A DNA stretch of 64,000 bases from Micavibrio sp. UBA6212 (GCA_002421905.1 DISK01000010.1:236513-300512), one strand, 5' to 3'. Positions 41,261-51,253 are shown, numbered from the stretch's first letter. Notes: generated by a model not told the origin, from the sequence alone. Translations and numbers: made by a program.

Positions 41261-42946
41261 CTAGATTCTTAACAAATGGATAGAAACCTTTGGCTTAAAA
41301 CCAAAAACATTCATTAGATAACGGCGGCAAGCCACACGGACATCCTCTTCAATCCGCACGTCGTCTGCTACACCATCATCCATCAGATCGACCAGAGTAT
41401 CCTCGATCTCTTGCAACAGATCTCCCAGAATATCCTGTTCGCCCTCGTCCTTTTCGTCAATCAGACCAATCAGAGTCATATGCGGATCAAATGCCAGACG
41501 CCCCGAACTATCCAAAGCCAATGTGATATGTGCCGCTCCGGAAAATTGCAATTTTCTCCGTTCGGTAATCGCTGCATGATTGGATTTGATAATCCGCTGT
41601 GGCTCAACCGCCAGAACCCCACTTGGAACATGGTCGATCAATTTAGGCTCACCTGGGCCCAAACGTATAACCGATCCATTCTGCGGGATGATGGTATGTT
41701 TAATGCCACATTCCTGCGCCAAAGACGCTTGGGCAGCCAACATCATATATTCACCATGAACTGGAATGACCCACTCTGGTTTTACCCAGTCATACATATC
41801 CCTGATTTCATCCCGATACGGGTGACCGGACACATGGATACGGCATCCAGCATTACTGGTGTCAATAATCCTGACCCCACCTGCGCTCAGATGGTTTTTA
41901 ACATTATTGATTTCTTTTTCGTTTCCCGGAATGGCTTTGGATGAAAAAACGGCAACATCCTTGCGTCCCATTTTCAACCCTTTCCAGTCGCCACGGGAAA
42001 TCCGCGCCAAAGCTGCGCGCGCTTCACCTTGTGATCCGGTCGCGATAATCAGCGTTTTATCGGCAGGCAAGGACGGTAAATCCGCTTCTGGGACGAAATC
42101 ATGAATATCCGTTAGAAACCCGCATTCTCCGGCATTGGAAACCATGCGGTGCAAAGACCGTCCCAGCAAACACACACTGCGCCCGACCTTTTCAGCCGCA
42201 CGGCAAATACTTTGGATGCGCCCGACATTGGACGCAAAAATAGTAACCAGAATACGCCCGTCTATTCCTTCGAAAACCGTAGCCAGCCCCTGCTCGACTT
42301 CTGACTCAGATCCGGCACGACCGGGAATCGGTGCATTTGTTGAATCTCCGATATAAGCCAATACGCCGCGCTCTCCAACAGCGCGAAAAGCAGCTTCATC
42401 GGTTTTAGCACCAAGGACAGGAGCAGGGTCAAGATTCCAGTCTCCCGAATGAACCACTCGACCATAATGCGTTGAAATAACCGTTGATACGGCTTGCGGG
42501 ATAGAATGCGCCACATGAATAAATTCAAGTGAAAATGGGCCAACCTCGATCGCATCACCTTGTGAGTCAATCTCGATAATTTTAGCATCTTTGCAATTCG
42601 GAAAATCACGAAACTTGGCGCGCAGAACAGCTGCCGTAAATTTCGTTGCATAAATCGGACATTTCAAACGTGGCCACAAATAAGGCACCGCCCCGATATG
42701 ATCTTCGTGAGCATGGGTTATCACCAGACCGGCAATATCTTTTTTATATGGCTCAATAAATTCCGGATCAGGCAGGAAAATATCAACATTGGGAAAACGT
42801 TCATCGGCAAACCCTATCCCGCAATCGAGGATCAACCACTTGCCATCGCAACAATACAGGTTAAAATTGACGCCAAACTGCTCACTCCCGCCCAAAGGCA
42901 GGAAATAAAATCCCGATGCAAAATCCGATTGATTAACTTTTTTCAT
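41261..42946 (-). CDS. rnj: Ribonuclease J
   Basis: Metallo-beta-lactamase-fold ribonuclease with 5' exonuclease and endonuclease activity in RNA processing. The 561 residues show the zinc motif HAHEDHIG (78-85), further ligand His in VHSGDWNLDP, the beta-CASP region (ATGSQGEARAALARISRGD), motif HVSGHPYRDE and VIPVHGEYMMLAAQA. A C-terminal domain of about 100 residues follows. RNase J is standard in alphaproteobacteria alongside RNase E. It lies between coaX (12 bases) and the DUF1467 gene. Confidence 0.95.
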   Translation of the reverse strand: MKKVNQSDFASGFYFLPLGGSEQFGVNFNLYCCDGKWLILDCGIGFADERFPNVDIFLPDPEFIEPYKKDIAGLVITHAHEDHIGAVPYLWPRLKCPIYATKFTAAVLRAKFRDFPNCKDAKIIEIDSQGDAIEVGPFSLEFIHVAHSIPQAVSTVISTHYGRVVHSGDWNLDPAPVLGAKTDEAAFRAVGERGVLAYIGDSTNAPIPGRAGSESEVEQGLATVFEGIDGRILVTIFASNVGRIQSICRAAEKVGRSVCLLGRSLHRMVSNAGECGFLTDIHDFVPEADLPSLPADKTLIIATGSQGEARAALARISRGDWKGLKMGRKDVAVFSSKAIPGNEKEINNVKNHLSAGGVRIIDTSNAGCRIHVSGHPYRDEIRDMYDWVKPEWVIPVHGEYMMLAAQASLAQECGIKHTIIPQNGSVIRLGPGEPKLIDHVPSGVLAVEPQRIIKSNHAAITERRKLQFSGAAHITLALDSSGRLAFDPHMTLIGLIDEKDEGEQDILGDLLQEIEDTLVDLMDDGVADDVRIEEDVRVACRRYLMNVFGFKPKVSIHLLRI

Positions 42947-42958
42947 GATGGGCAGACA

Positions 42959-43738
42959 CTATAGGTTTTTCACAGAGTGGTAAATGCTCAAAAGTCCCTT
43001 CAGGGTTAATTCCTCGTCAATCGTAGATATGACAGGCAGGATCTCCCTGAACAAAGGCGCCAAACCACCCGTGGCAATCACTTTCGGGCTTGATCCAAAT
43101 TCCCCACATATGCGGGTAATCAATCCATCCACCAATCCGGCATAGCCGTAAAATACACCAGACTGCATGGCTTCAACCGTATTCGTCCCGATAACCTTGG
43201 GTGGGCGCGCCACATTGATCTTGGGAAGTTTTGCCGCCGCAGCGTGAAGCGCCGCCATCGACAAATTGACCCCCGGGGCAATAATCCCACCACGAAACGC
43301 CCCATCCCCACCGATAACATCAATCGTGGTTGCCGTTCCAAAATCAACGACAATCGCATCATGCTTGTAATAATCCCGAATAGCTACAGCATTGACAATC
43401 CGGTCTGCTCCCAACTCCTGCGGGCGATCAATCAGTACCTTGATACCAATCTGGTCTGCCGAAATATCAGGGCCTATAAATAACGGCTTGATACCAAATC
43501 CTTTTTGGCAAAATCCAGTCAGGGAAAAGTTAGTGTCCGGTACCACGGAAGAAATGATAACATCCGCCACATCCCGCAAAGAAACAGCCGTTAATTGGAA
43601 ATGTTGAGAGATAAACGCCAGATATTCATCGGCAGTCCGCGCAGCATCGGTTTTACAACGCCATACTCCCCTTAAGGCCTGCCCGTCATAAAGAGCAAAA
43701 ACGACATTTGTATTGCCGCAATCAATCGTCAAAAGCAT
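42959..43738 (-). CDS. coaX: Type III pantothenate kinase
   Basis: First step of coenzyme A synthesis; phosphorylates pantothenate. The 259 residues contain the phosphate-binding LLTIDCGNTNVVFALYDG, the P-loop-independent ASKHA motif VVDFGTATTIDVI, the PELGADRIVNAVA-like RPQELGADRIVNAVA segment, and GGIIAPGVNLSMAAL. AGGAAT lies nine bases before the ATG. It sits between birA and rnj with gaps of five and 12 bases. It supplies CoA, which PDH, citrate synthase and lipid enzymes of this window consume. Confidence 0.97.
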   Translation of the reverse strand: MLLTIDCGNTNVVFALYDGQALRGVWRCKTDAARTADEYLAFISQHFQLTAVSLRDVADVIISSVVPDTNFSLTGFCQKGFGIKPLFIGPDISADQIGIKVLIDRPQELGADRIVNAVAIRDYYKHDAIVVDFGTATTIDVIGGDGAFRGGIIAPGVNLSMAALHAAAAKLPKINVARPPKVIGTNTVEAMQSGVFYGYAGLVDGLITRICGEFGSSPKVIATGGLAPLFREILPVISTIDEELTLKGLLSIYHSVKNL

Positions 43739-43743
43739 AATCT

Positions 43744-44460
43744 TTATTCCTTTCCGAAAAAGACATCCGCTGCATAAATAATGCGTGGCTCTGGTTCCCC
43801 TTGAACCACAACGCGCAAAGCTCCGTTTGGTTCCAGACCATCGAAAACTCCGTGGAATTCTTCTTTTAATGTCCGGACACGAATAACTTCACCCAACCCA
43901 CGCGCTTTTTCCAACCATTTATCCAAAACCATGCCAAATCCATGATGATCCATTAATTGGCGCACATCATCCATACTTGCAGTAAACATATTCAGAAATG
44001 CCCCGACATCAACAGGTGTGTCTGACAATTCATTGATCGAAACCGCATCCTGTGGAGCTTCGCCAATATTGACGCCGGTTCCAATCAAAAGAAATTTCTT
44101 ATGAATCTCCAACAAAATGCCAGCAATCTTTTTGCCATCCACCCAGATATCGTTCGGCCATTTATGTTCGATCTTCCCTCTGTCACCGATCATCTTTTCA
44201 ATCGCAGATGACAGCGCAACCGCCGTTAAAAAAGAATAATTAGCGGCGACCGACACATCGAACGTCATCGGCATGACCAACGTCGATTGCAGATTCCCTG
44301 TCAGAGATGTCCATGATCTCCCGGATCTTCCCCGCCCCGATGTTTGATGGTCAGCCCTAATGGCAAAATATCCCGTCTCACCTTCTGCAATCATCTGTCT
44401 GGCGACATCCTGCGTGCTGGTGACTTCGGGGATATGATGTATGGCCCAATGATGTGTCAT
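43744..44460 (-). CDS. birA: Biotin-[acetyl-CoA-carboxylase] ligase, no DNA-binding domain
   Basis: Attaches biotin to the acetyl-CoA carboxylase carrier protein. The 238 residues show the catalytic loop GRGRSGRSWTS, KWPNDIWVDGKKIAGIL and GTGVNIGEAP. The N-terminal helix-turn-helix of enterobacterial BirA is missing, so it cannot act as a repressor itself; this short form is usual in alphaproteobacteria. It begins two bases after the nuoN stop without a strong ribosome site of its own, pointing to coupling with nuoN translation. Confidence 0.96.
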   Translation of the reverse strand: MTHHWAIHHIPEVTSTQDVARQMIAEGETGYFAIRADHQTSGRGRSGRSWTSLTGNLQSTLVMPMTFDVSVAANYSFLTAVALSSAIEKMIGDRGKIEHKWPNDIWVDGKKIAGILLEIHKKFLLIGTGVNIGEAPQDAVSINELSDTPVDVGAFLNMFTASMDDVRQLMDHHGFGMVLDKWLEKARGLGEVIRVRTLKEEFHGVFDGLEPNGALRVVVQGEPEPRIIYAADVFFGKE

Positions 44461-44462
44461 TA

Positions 44463-45914
44463 TTACTGGAACAACGAGCTGGCCGCCAGTTGTGCCTGAT
44501 CCAACAAATAGTTTGGCACAAAGGTGAAGATGATAATAAAGGCAACCGCACCCACCATGACAACTTTACGGGAATAAGAGCAATCATGGTCGAACTCGCC
44601 AATCGGTTCATCAAACAACATGACTTTGATAACCCGCAGGTAATAATAAGACGCCACAACAGAAGCCAGAACACCAATAACGGCCACCGTAAAAAATCCA
44701 CCGGCAACAGCAGCTTGGAAAATAAACAGCTTGGCAAAGAAACCAGCCAACGGAGGAATTCCACTCATCGAAAACAGTAATGCGACCAGTGAATACGCCA
44801 TGAGCGGAGAAGATTTCCCCAATCCCGCAAAATCAGAAATATTCTCGATTGCATGGCCTTGGCGTTTTAATCCCATCAAAACGGCAAACACACCCGCCAC
44901 CATCACCATGTAAACCATCAGGTATAAAATAACTGCCGCCACACCTTCTGGCTGACCTGATAACAATCCCAACAAGGCATAGCCCATATTGGAAATCGAC
45001 GAATAAGCCATCAACCGCTTAAAGTTTTCTTGAGCCAATCCGGCATACGCCCCGACAACCATCGACGCCACAGATACAAAAATCAAAATCTGTGCGGCTT
45101 GCTCATGCAAGGATAGAAATGGCCCGGTCAAAAGACGGATAATCAACCCGAATGCCGCAACCTTTGGCACAATCGCAAACAACGCCGTCACCGGAGTTGG
45201 CGCACCCTGATACACATCTGGTGTCCACATATGAAATGGGACACCGGAAATTTTGAATATCAATCCGGCCAGAACAAACGCCATTCCGACCATGGCCCCT
45301 GCGGGCATTTCCATCTGGGACAAAATACCGCCGACCTCCGCAAAAGAAAGCGATCCGGTAAACCCATAGATCAAAGAAATTCCAAATAACAAAAGACCGG
45401 AAGACAGAGCGCCGAGAATAAAATATTTCAAACCTGCTTCAGTCGAATCCAGACGATCGCGGTTAATCGCCGCCAAGACATAAAGGCTCAAAGATGACAA
45501 CTCGAGCGAAACATACAAGGCCAGAAAGTTATTGGCAGACACCATAAACAGCATCCCGACACCCGATAGTAAATAAAGAATCGGAATCTCGAATTTATAC
45601 ATCTGGCTGTCTTTAAGCCATGTCACCAACAACAAGGTTGAAACAATCAACCCGTCAAAAATAATCAGGCGCATCCATTTTGAAAATCCGTCAACAACGA
45701 CCATTCCGCCCATCGTATCGAGGGGACGGACATCGCTGTAACCAAAAAACAGAAAACAGCTTGCCACAAAAAACGTGACCAGAACTGCGGAAAGAATAAA
45801 TGGGACGCTTGATTTTCCCCGCAAGGCACCCACCAGCAACAGCAAGAGTCCCGCAACTGCCGTAAAAATTTCAGGCATCAAAGGACTAATCGTGACCCAA
45901 TTCAAAGCTGTCAT
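44463..45914 (-). CDS. nuoN: NADH-quinone oxidoreductase subunit N
   Basis: Antiporter-like, proton-pumping membrane subunit of complex I. The 483 residues have about 14 membrane segments, with conserved charged residues in LAGLIFKISGVPFHMWTPDV and the AQENFKRLMAYSSISNMGY segment. The ATG at 45914 (MTALNWV) follows the nuoM stop by one base; an upstream in-frame start inside nuoM was rejected. Last of the nuo genes and directly followed by birA. Confidence 0.97.
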   Translation of the reverse strand: MTALNWVTISPLMPEIFTAVAGLLLLLVGALRGKSSVPFILSAVLVTFFVASCFLFFGYSDVRPLDTMGGMVVVDGFSKWMRLIIFDGLIVSTLLLVTWLKDSQMYKFEIPILYLLSGVGMLFMVSANNFLALYVSLELSSLSLYVLAAINRDRLDSTEAGLKYFILGALSSGLLLFGISLIYGFTGSLSFAEVGGILSQMEMPAGAMVGMAFVLAGLIFKISGVPFHMWTPDVYQGAPTPVTALFAIVPKVAAFGLIIRLLTGPFLSLHEQAAQILIFVSVASMVVGAYAGLAQENFKRLMAYSSISNMGYALLGLLSGQPEGVAAVILYLMVYMVMVAGVFAVLMGLKRQGHAIENISDFAGLGKSSPLMAYSLVALLFSMSGIPPLAGFFAKLFIFQAAVAGGFFTVAVIGVLASVVASYYYLRVIKVMLFDEPIGEFDHDCSYSRKVVMVGAVAFIIIFTFVPNYLLDQAQLAASSLFQ

Positions 45915-45915
45915 C

Positions 45916-47517
45916 TTATTCACCCATTCCATGTTCTTGAGCATGATCTTGCAAAGGCATCTGGTCTTGTTCCTTTATCTGGACATGCTCTTGCGAATGT
46001 TCTGGAACATTTGCAATATTTGATTCAACTTCTGTGGCCAATTTGGCGTGGTACTGCACCAACAAACTCTCGATAGCAGGAGCCGTCCGGTCAAGCACAT
46101 AAGACGGAGCCACACCCAACCACAAAACCAACAGGATCAACGGAAGGAAATAAGCCTTTTCGACGACCGTCATATCGGACATAGCGGCAGCATCTTCATT
46201 GACCTTTGGCCCAAAAACCAACTTACGGGTCAAAAGCAACATATAAGCCGCGCCAAAAACAACGCCGGTAGCGGCAAAAGTCGCGGTAATCGTATCAACC
46301 TTATATGCCCCGAGAAGAGCCAAAAACTCCCCGACAAACCCCGACGTTCCGGGAAGTCCAACCGATCCAAGCATCAAGATGACAAAGACAGTGGCATAAA
46401 TCGGCATATTCTTGGACAAATTGCCGTACCGGTTAATGTCGCGCGTGTGCAAACGGTCATAGACTACACCAATGGCAAGGAACAACGCAGCAGAGATGAC
46501 GCCGTGACTTATCATCTGGAACACAGCCCCCTGTACCCCTTGAATATTCAAGGTAAAAATACCCAAAGTTACAAACCCCATATGCGCAACAGAAGAATAA
46601 GCAATCATCTTCTTCATATCCTGCTGCACCAACGCCACCAAGGATGTGTAAATGATCGCAACCACGCTCAACCCGAATACCATCGGCGCAAAATACGCCG
46701 TTGCATCCGGCAACATCGGCAAAGAGAATCTCAAGAATCCATAGCCGCCCATCTTAAGCAGAACACCGGCCAGAATGACCGAACCTGCGGTTGGGGCCTC
46801 AACGTGGGCATCTGGCAACCAGGTATGAACCGGCCACATTGGCATTTTTACAGCAAAGCTCGAGAAAAACGCCAACCACAACCACAGTTGCATATGAGGA
46901 GGAAAATCAGCCCCCATCAAAGTCGGAATATCTGCAGTGCCGGTCTGAACGATCATGGCCAGCAACGCCACCAGCATCAAAACAGAACCCAGCAATGTAT
47001 AAAGGAAAAACTTGAAGGCCGAATAAACGCGGCGCGGCCCGCCCCAAACACCGATAATAACAAACATCGGTATCAAGACACCCTCAAAGAACAGGTAGAA
47101 CAAAATCGCATCCAAAGCGCAGAACGTTCCGATCATGAAAGTCTCGAGCATCAGAAAAGAAATCAGATATTCACGAATACGCTTGGATACCGATTTCCAA
47201 CTGGCCAAAATACAGATCGGTGTCAGAAACGCGGACAGCACAACAAAGAATAACGATATCCCGTCAACACCCATATGATAAGAAATGCCGATATTTTCAA
47301 ACCAGATTCTCTTTTCAACAAACTGAAAGTCAGCCTCCGCCGGATCAAAATTAAGCAACATGACAACGGAAAGAATGAAGGTCAGACCACTCATCAGCAA
47401 AGCCAGCATCTTGGCACGAAACTGGACAGCTTCCCCCTCACCTCGTAAAAGCAGCAACAGCGCGGCTCCCACCAGAGGAAGGAAAGTCATAAGAGAAAGA
47501 ATTGGAAATTCGTTCAT
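45916..47517 (-). CDS. nuoM: NADH-quinone oxidoreductase subunit M
   Basis: Antiporter-like proton-pumping subunit of complex I. The 533 residues contain conserved MPMWPVHTWLPDAHVEAPTA and QQDMKKMIAYSSVAHMGF. The family usually ends near residue 500. Here a hydrophilic tail of about 30 residues rich in His, Gln and Glu (EHSQEHVQIKEQDQMPLQ, then DHAQEHGMGE) follows the last membrane segment. The tail is probably cytoplasmic and might bind metal, though I have no direct support. Spacing to nuoL is 14 bases. Confidence 0.97.
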   Translation of the reverse strand: MNEFPILSLMTFLPLVGAALLLLLRGEGEAVQFRAKMLALLMSGLTFILSVVMLLNFDPAEADFQFVEKRIWFENIGISYHMGVDGISLFFVVLSAFLTPICILASWKSVSKRIREYLISFLMLETFMIGTFCALDAILFYLFFEGVLIPMFVIIGVWGGPRRVYSAFKFFLYTLLGSVLMLVALLAMIVQTGTADIPTLMGADFPPHMQLWLWLAFFSSFAVKMPMWPVHTWLPDAHVEAPTAGSVILAGVLLKMGGYGFLRFSLPMLPDATAYFAPMVFGLSVVAIIYTSLVALVQQDMKKMIAYSSVAHMGFVTLGIFTLNIQGVQGAVFQMISHGVISAALFLAIGVVYDRLHTRDINRYGNLSKNMPIYATVFVILMLGSVGLPGTSGFVGEFLALLGAYKVDTITATFAATGVVFGAAYMLLLTRKLVFGPKVNEDAAAMSDMTVVEKAYFLPLILLVLWLGVAPSYVLDRTAPAIESLLVQYHAKLATEVESNIANVPEHSQEHVQIKEQDQMPLQDHAQEHGMGE

Positions 47518-47531
47518 AATCTCAAGGTCTC

Positions 47532-49523
47532 TTAATTAAAATTCAAAATTCCGGTGACATACGCAATCCATGACACCAAAGCCAACAGACCAATCATCAT
47601 CACGAAAGCATATTGATAGACGTAACCGGACTGAAATTTGGAAACAATCTGACCAATCTTGCGGCTAAGCGCGGCAAACCCATCAGGCCCCAAACCATCA
47701 ATCAACGCCTTGTCTCCACCAATCCACAACCCTTTGCCCAGCGCAACAGTAGGCTTGACGATCAGAGCATCATAAATCTCGTCAAAGAACCATTTGTGGA
47801 AAAACAAAGTGTGCAGCGGCCGGAATACCCGAACAAAAAATGCCGGAATTGCGGGTATTTTGCTGTAAGCCAGCCACGCGAGGAAAATCCCGATCACACC
47901 CATCGCCGTTGGCAGGTTTTTAACCCACGCTTCGACATGGTGAGCATGGGCAACAGAATCATTTTGCGGCATCACAAAAATACTTTTACCAAAGAACGCC
48001 GCCTTATCAATCAACGGGGAACTTTCAACAGGAACTGCGGTGACTTCCGTAGGAACGCCGGCAAAACCACCATACAAAAGAGCCCCCGAGAACAAAGCAC
48101 CAACAGCGAGAATAGCCAAAGGCACAGTCATCACCGGTGGAGATTCATGTACATGATCCATCACATGATGATCTGCGCGCGGCTTACCATGGAACGTCAT
48201 AATCAGCAAACGCCAGGAATAAAAAGCCGTCATAATCGCGGCAGCAATCCCCATCCAATAGGCAAAATGCGCAACCGGACTATGTGAAGCCCAAGCAGAT
48301 TCCAAGATCAGGTCTTTGGAATAATATCCGGCAAAAAACGGAATACCCGCCAACGCCAATGACCCGATCCACATCACGACATAAGTGAACGGAATAAGTT
48401 TCCAGATCCCACCCATCTTGCGCATATCCTGTTCATTGGACATCGCATGGATGACAGATCCCGCGCCAAGGAATAACAGAGCCTTAAAGAAAGCATGCGT
48501 TACAAGATGGAACATCGCCGCTGAATACGCCGAAACCCCCAAGGCAAAAAACATATATCCCAATTGCGACATGGTGGAATACGCAATGACCCGCTTGATA
48601 TCAAACTGGGTCATACCGATGGTCGCCGCAACAAATGCCGTGACCGCACCGAACAGGCAAACCACCATCAGGGCATCCGGCGCAAATTCGAAAACAGGAG
48701 AGAACCGCGCGACCAGAAAAACACCAGCCGTAACCATCGTTGCCGCATGGATCAAAGCAGACACAGGGGTAGGCCCTTCCATCGCGTCCGGCAACCATGT
48801 ATGCAACCCCAATTGGGCAGATTTACCAACAGCGCCCACAAACAACAACAGACACAACACAGTCAAAGCATGAAACTGATACCCAAAGAAAGTAAACATC
48901 TCGGTTGATTTCGACGCCGCGGCTCCGAAAATATCGTCAAACTGGATCGACCCAAAAATCACAAAAGCAGTCATAATCCCAAGCGTCAAGCCTAAATCAC
49001 CAACACGGTTGACCAGAAACGCTTTAACAGACGCCGCATTAGCAGAAGGCTTGTGATACCAGAACCCGATCAACAAGTAGGACGCCAGACCGACCCCTTC
49101 CCAACCGAAGAAAAGCTGGAGCAGATTGTCAGACGTCACCAGCATCAACATGGCAAAAGTAAAGAGCGACAAATACGCCATAAATCGCGACTTTGCTTCG
49201 TCATGGTGCATATATCCAACCGAGTACACATGAACACAAGCCGAAACAATATTGACCACACACATCATAATGACAGCAAGCTGATCCAGCCTGAGCACCC
49301 ATGCGGCCTCAAAATCACCCGATGAAATCCAGTCTGTCACCGGAAGGGTAACAGGCGACATTCCCAATACGACCGAGAAAAACAATTTGACCGAAATCAT
49401 CGCCGCCAGAATAACACCGGCGCACGTCACCACTTGGGAAAATGCATCGCCAAGCTTCTTACCCAGCAAACCTGCCAGCAGAAAAGCAATCAGAGGCGCA
49501 AAAACTGCCATATAATAGATCAT
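47532..49523 (-). CDS. nuoL: NADH-quinone oxidoreductase subunit L
   Basis: Distal antiporter-like subunit of complex I. It carries the long lateral helix at its C-terminus that ties the membrane arm together. The 663 residues show YMHHDEAKSRFMAYLSLFTF, the FLLIGF-type SYLLIGFWYHKPSANAASVK, GKSAQLGLHTWLPDAMEGPT, and DIKRVIAYSTMSQLGYMF. ATG 49523 with AGGTG six bases upstream is preferred over a GTG three codons earlier. It lies 27 bases after nuoK. Confidence 0.97.
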   Translation of the reverse strand: MIYYMAVFAPLIAFLLAGLLGKKLGDAFSQVVTCAGVILAAMISVKLFFSVVLGMSPVTLPVTDWISSGDFEAAWVLRLDQLAVIMMCVVNIVSACVHVYSVGYMHHDEAKSRFMAYLSLFTFAMLMLVTSDNLLQLFFGWEGVGLASYLLIGFWYHKPSANAASVKAFLVNRVGDLGLTLGIMTAFVIFGSIQFDDIFGAAASKSTEMFTFFGYQFHALTVLCLLLFVGAVGKSAQLGLHTWLPDAMEGPTPVSALIHAATMVTAGVFLVARFSPVFEFAPDALMVVCLFGAVTAFVAATIGMTQFDIKRVIAYSTMSQLGYMFFALGVSAYSAAMFHLVTHAFFKALLFLGAGSVIHAMSNEQDMRKMGGIWKLIPFTYVVMWIGSLALAGIPFFAGYYSKDLILESAWASHSPVAHFAYWMGIAAAIMTAFYSWRLLIMTFHGKPRADHHVMDHVHESPPVMTVPLAILAVGALFSGALLYGGFAGVPTEVTAVPVESSPLIDKAAFFGKSIFVMPQNDSVAHAHHVEAWVKNLPTAMGVIGIFLAWLAYSKIPAIPAFFVRVFRPLHTLFFHKWFFDEIYDALIVKPTVALGKGLWIGGDKALIDGLGPDGFAALSRKIGQIVSKFQSGYVYQYAFVMMIGLLALVSWIAYVTGILNFN

Positions 49524-49550
49524 GCAAAACACCTAAAAAATCTTTTAAGA

Positions 49551-49862
49551 CTAACCCTTAAGCGACGAAATATCCTCGACAGCAATCGATCCTTTATTCC
49601 GGAAAAATGATACCAGAATAGCAAGACCAATCGCAGCTTCAGCCGCGGCAACAGTTAAAATAAACATGGTAAAAACCTGCCCGCCGAGATCGTGCAGAAA
49701 CGACGAAAACGCCACAAAATTAATATTGACGGCCAATAACATCAATTCGATCGACATCAGGATCACGATCACATTCTTACGGTTCAGAAAAATTCCGAAC
49801 ACGCCCATTGTGAACAAAATGGCTGCCAATGTCAGATAATGGAAAAGACTGATTTCAAGCAT
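49551..49862 (-). CDS. nuoK: NADH-quinone oxidoreductase subunit K
   Basis: Small membrane subunit (103 aa) next to the quinone channel. Three membrane segments are visible, with the conserved Glu in VILMSIELMLLAVN and the second in VAAAEAAIGLAI. ATG 49862 lies inside the last codons of nuoJ (eight-base overlap, AGGAG about 12 bases upstream), which suits coupled translation. Length matches the family (about 100). Confidence 0.96.
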   Translation of the reverse strand: MLEISLFHYLTLAAILFTMGVFGIFLNRKNVIVILMSIELMLLAVNINFVAFSSFLHDLGGQVFTMFILTVAAAEAAIGLAILVSFFRNKGSIAVEDISSLKG

Positions 49863-50460
49863 GATCCACACCAGCTCCTTTCAAAACTTTTTCAATTTTC
49901 ATCACGTCCCCGGATTTGCGTGCGACCTGATCTCCGACTTTTTGGCGCAAGACAGAGGAACGAACGCGCAATGTCAAAACAATCGCGCCGATCATCGCAA
50001 CCAGCAAAATCAAACCAGAGACCTGAAACGGAAACACATAATCTGTATAAAGCACCGCACCCAAAGCCCTTGTATTGTCCACAGCCATCGCAACATCTGC
50101 AGGCTCGGGGACATGCGGCACAGGCCACGCACGATACAAAAGAACCAATTCAGCCAACAACCCGCCACCCATCAACAGACCAAACGGGACATATTGCATT
50201 GCTCCTTTACGAAGATCCGAGAAATTAACATCGAGCATCATAACAACGAACAGGAATAAAACAGCCACCGCCCCGACATAAACAATCACCAAAATCATGG
50301 CGATAAACTCAGCTCCCAACAGAACAAAAAGGCCGGCAGCATTAAAAAATGCCAGAATCAGGAACAGCACCGAGTAAACAGGGTTTCGTGACGTAATCAC
50401 AAAAAATGCACTCAAGAGCAAAACAAAAGAAAATAGATAAAAAGCTATAACCCCGATCAT
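49855..50460 (-). CDS. nuoJ: NADH-quinone oxidoreductase subunit J
   Basis: Membrane subunit of complex I with five predicted segments. The 201 residues include the conserved GAEFIAMILVIVYVGAVAVL, whose third-helix pi-bulge region is important for coupling. The ATG at 50460 has no clear Shine-Dalgarno. Normally nuoI precedes it directly; here a CheZ-like gene is inserted and leaves a gap of 154 bases, so a local promoter may be needed. It overlaps nuoK by eight bases. Confidence 0.96.
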   Translation of the reverse strand: MIGVIAFYLFSFVLLLSAFFVITSRNPVYSVLFLILAFFNAAGLFVLLGAEFIAMILVIVYVGAVAVLFLFVVMMLDVNFSDLRKGAMQYVPFGLLMGGGLLAELVLLYRAWPVPHVPEPADVAMAVDNTRALGAVLYTDYVFPFQVSGLILLVAMIGAIVLTLRVRSSVLRQKVGDQVARKSGDVMKIEKVLKGAGVDHA

Positions 50461-50614
50461 GGGACGACACTCGCATTGATGGTTGCAAAAAGCACCACAT
50501 TTCTAATGCGTTACGCCCGATTCCGCAAGCGCATAGACGAAAAAAATCTACTTTTCTCGGCCATCTGTGTACAAACGGGGGAAAATATAAGGAAAACAGG
50601 AAATAAGGGAAAAA

Positions 50615-51253
50615 CTAGTCGAAAAGAGCGTCAATATCCCTTTGAGAGGCGGAATGGTTTTCGACAGATTCACGAATTCCACCTTCCATCGCATCCGGCG
50701 TGATATCTACGCCCAGCTTGCCCAAAGTCGTGCTGATATGGTCTTCAATCGTCTGGATCGACTCGAGTATTTTACGTATGCGCTGCCCCGTCAAATCCTG
50801 AAAACTACACGCCAACAATATTGATTCAACGTCATTACGTGTTTCCTCAAGAAATTTCTGACGGGCAACATCCCCAGTCAAGGTCTTGTCACTTCCTATC
50901 CGGTGAGAAATCCGCTCTGCCGCATCCATAATCTGGGTGGCTGCATCCTCGGTCGTTTTGATAACCGCTTCCAACTCGACGCCGGTATTTGCCGCAGTTT
51001 CGCCATCACCACGAAAATTGATTGCTGCCAACGCGTTCAGAATTTCGGAAAATCTACCGGTCAACCCCTCTTCTGCCATATCAAGCTGTTGCGAGGTGGC
51101 ATTAATTTCCATAGAAAGCTCATCGAAGCGCCGACTCACAAAACGCTCCATGGAATCAAGTTGCTCTTTCATGGTTTCAACTAGCAACAGGACAGACTCA
51201 ATGGTGCGCTCTTCGCCCATATCCGCCTTCATCATTGCCTTTGTGTTATCCAT
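50615..51253 (-). CDS. CheZ-like protein phosphatase
   Basis: 212-residue helical protein. The CheZ signature is complete: ACSFQDLTGQRIRKILESI at 148-166 places Asp153 and Gln157 where E. coli CheZ has its catalytic D143 and Q147. The C-terminus ends in QRDIDALFD, resembling the CheY-binding tail. The long helical region before it (about 15-115) would form the four-helix dimer. Its predicted role is dephosphorylating CheY-P or a related receiver. AGGGG precedes the ATG by seven bases. No chemotaxis gene is nearby: it lies between nuoI and nuoJ on the same strand. Confidence 0.85.
   Translation of the reverse strand: MDNTKAMMKADMGEERTIESVLLLVETMKEQLDSMERFVSRRFDELSMEINATSQQLDMAEEGLTGRFSEILNALAAINFRGDGETAANTGVELEAVIKTTEDAATQIMDAAERISHRIGSDKTLTGDVARQKFLEETRNDVESILLACSFQDLTGQRIRKILESIQTIEDHISTTLGKLGVDITPDAMEGGIRESVENHSASQRDIDALFD

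Noticed and set aside
46048..47253. Long open frame of about 400 codons on the plus strand opposite nuoM
   Set aside because: It lies wholly antisense to a certain gene. Its translation is rich in His, Gln, Arg and Asn without domains, as expected of a codon-position shadow.
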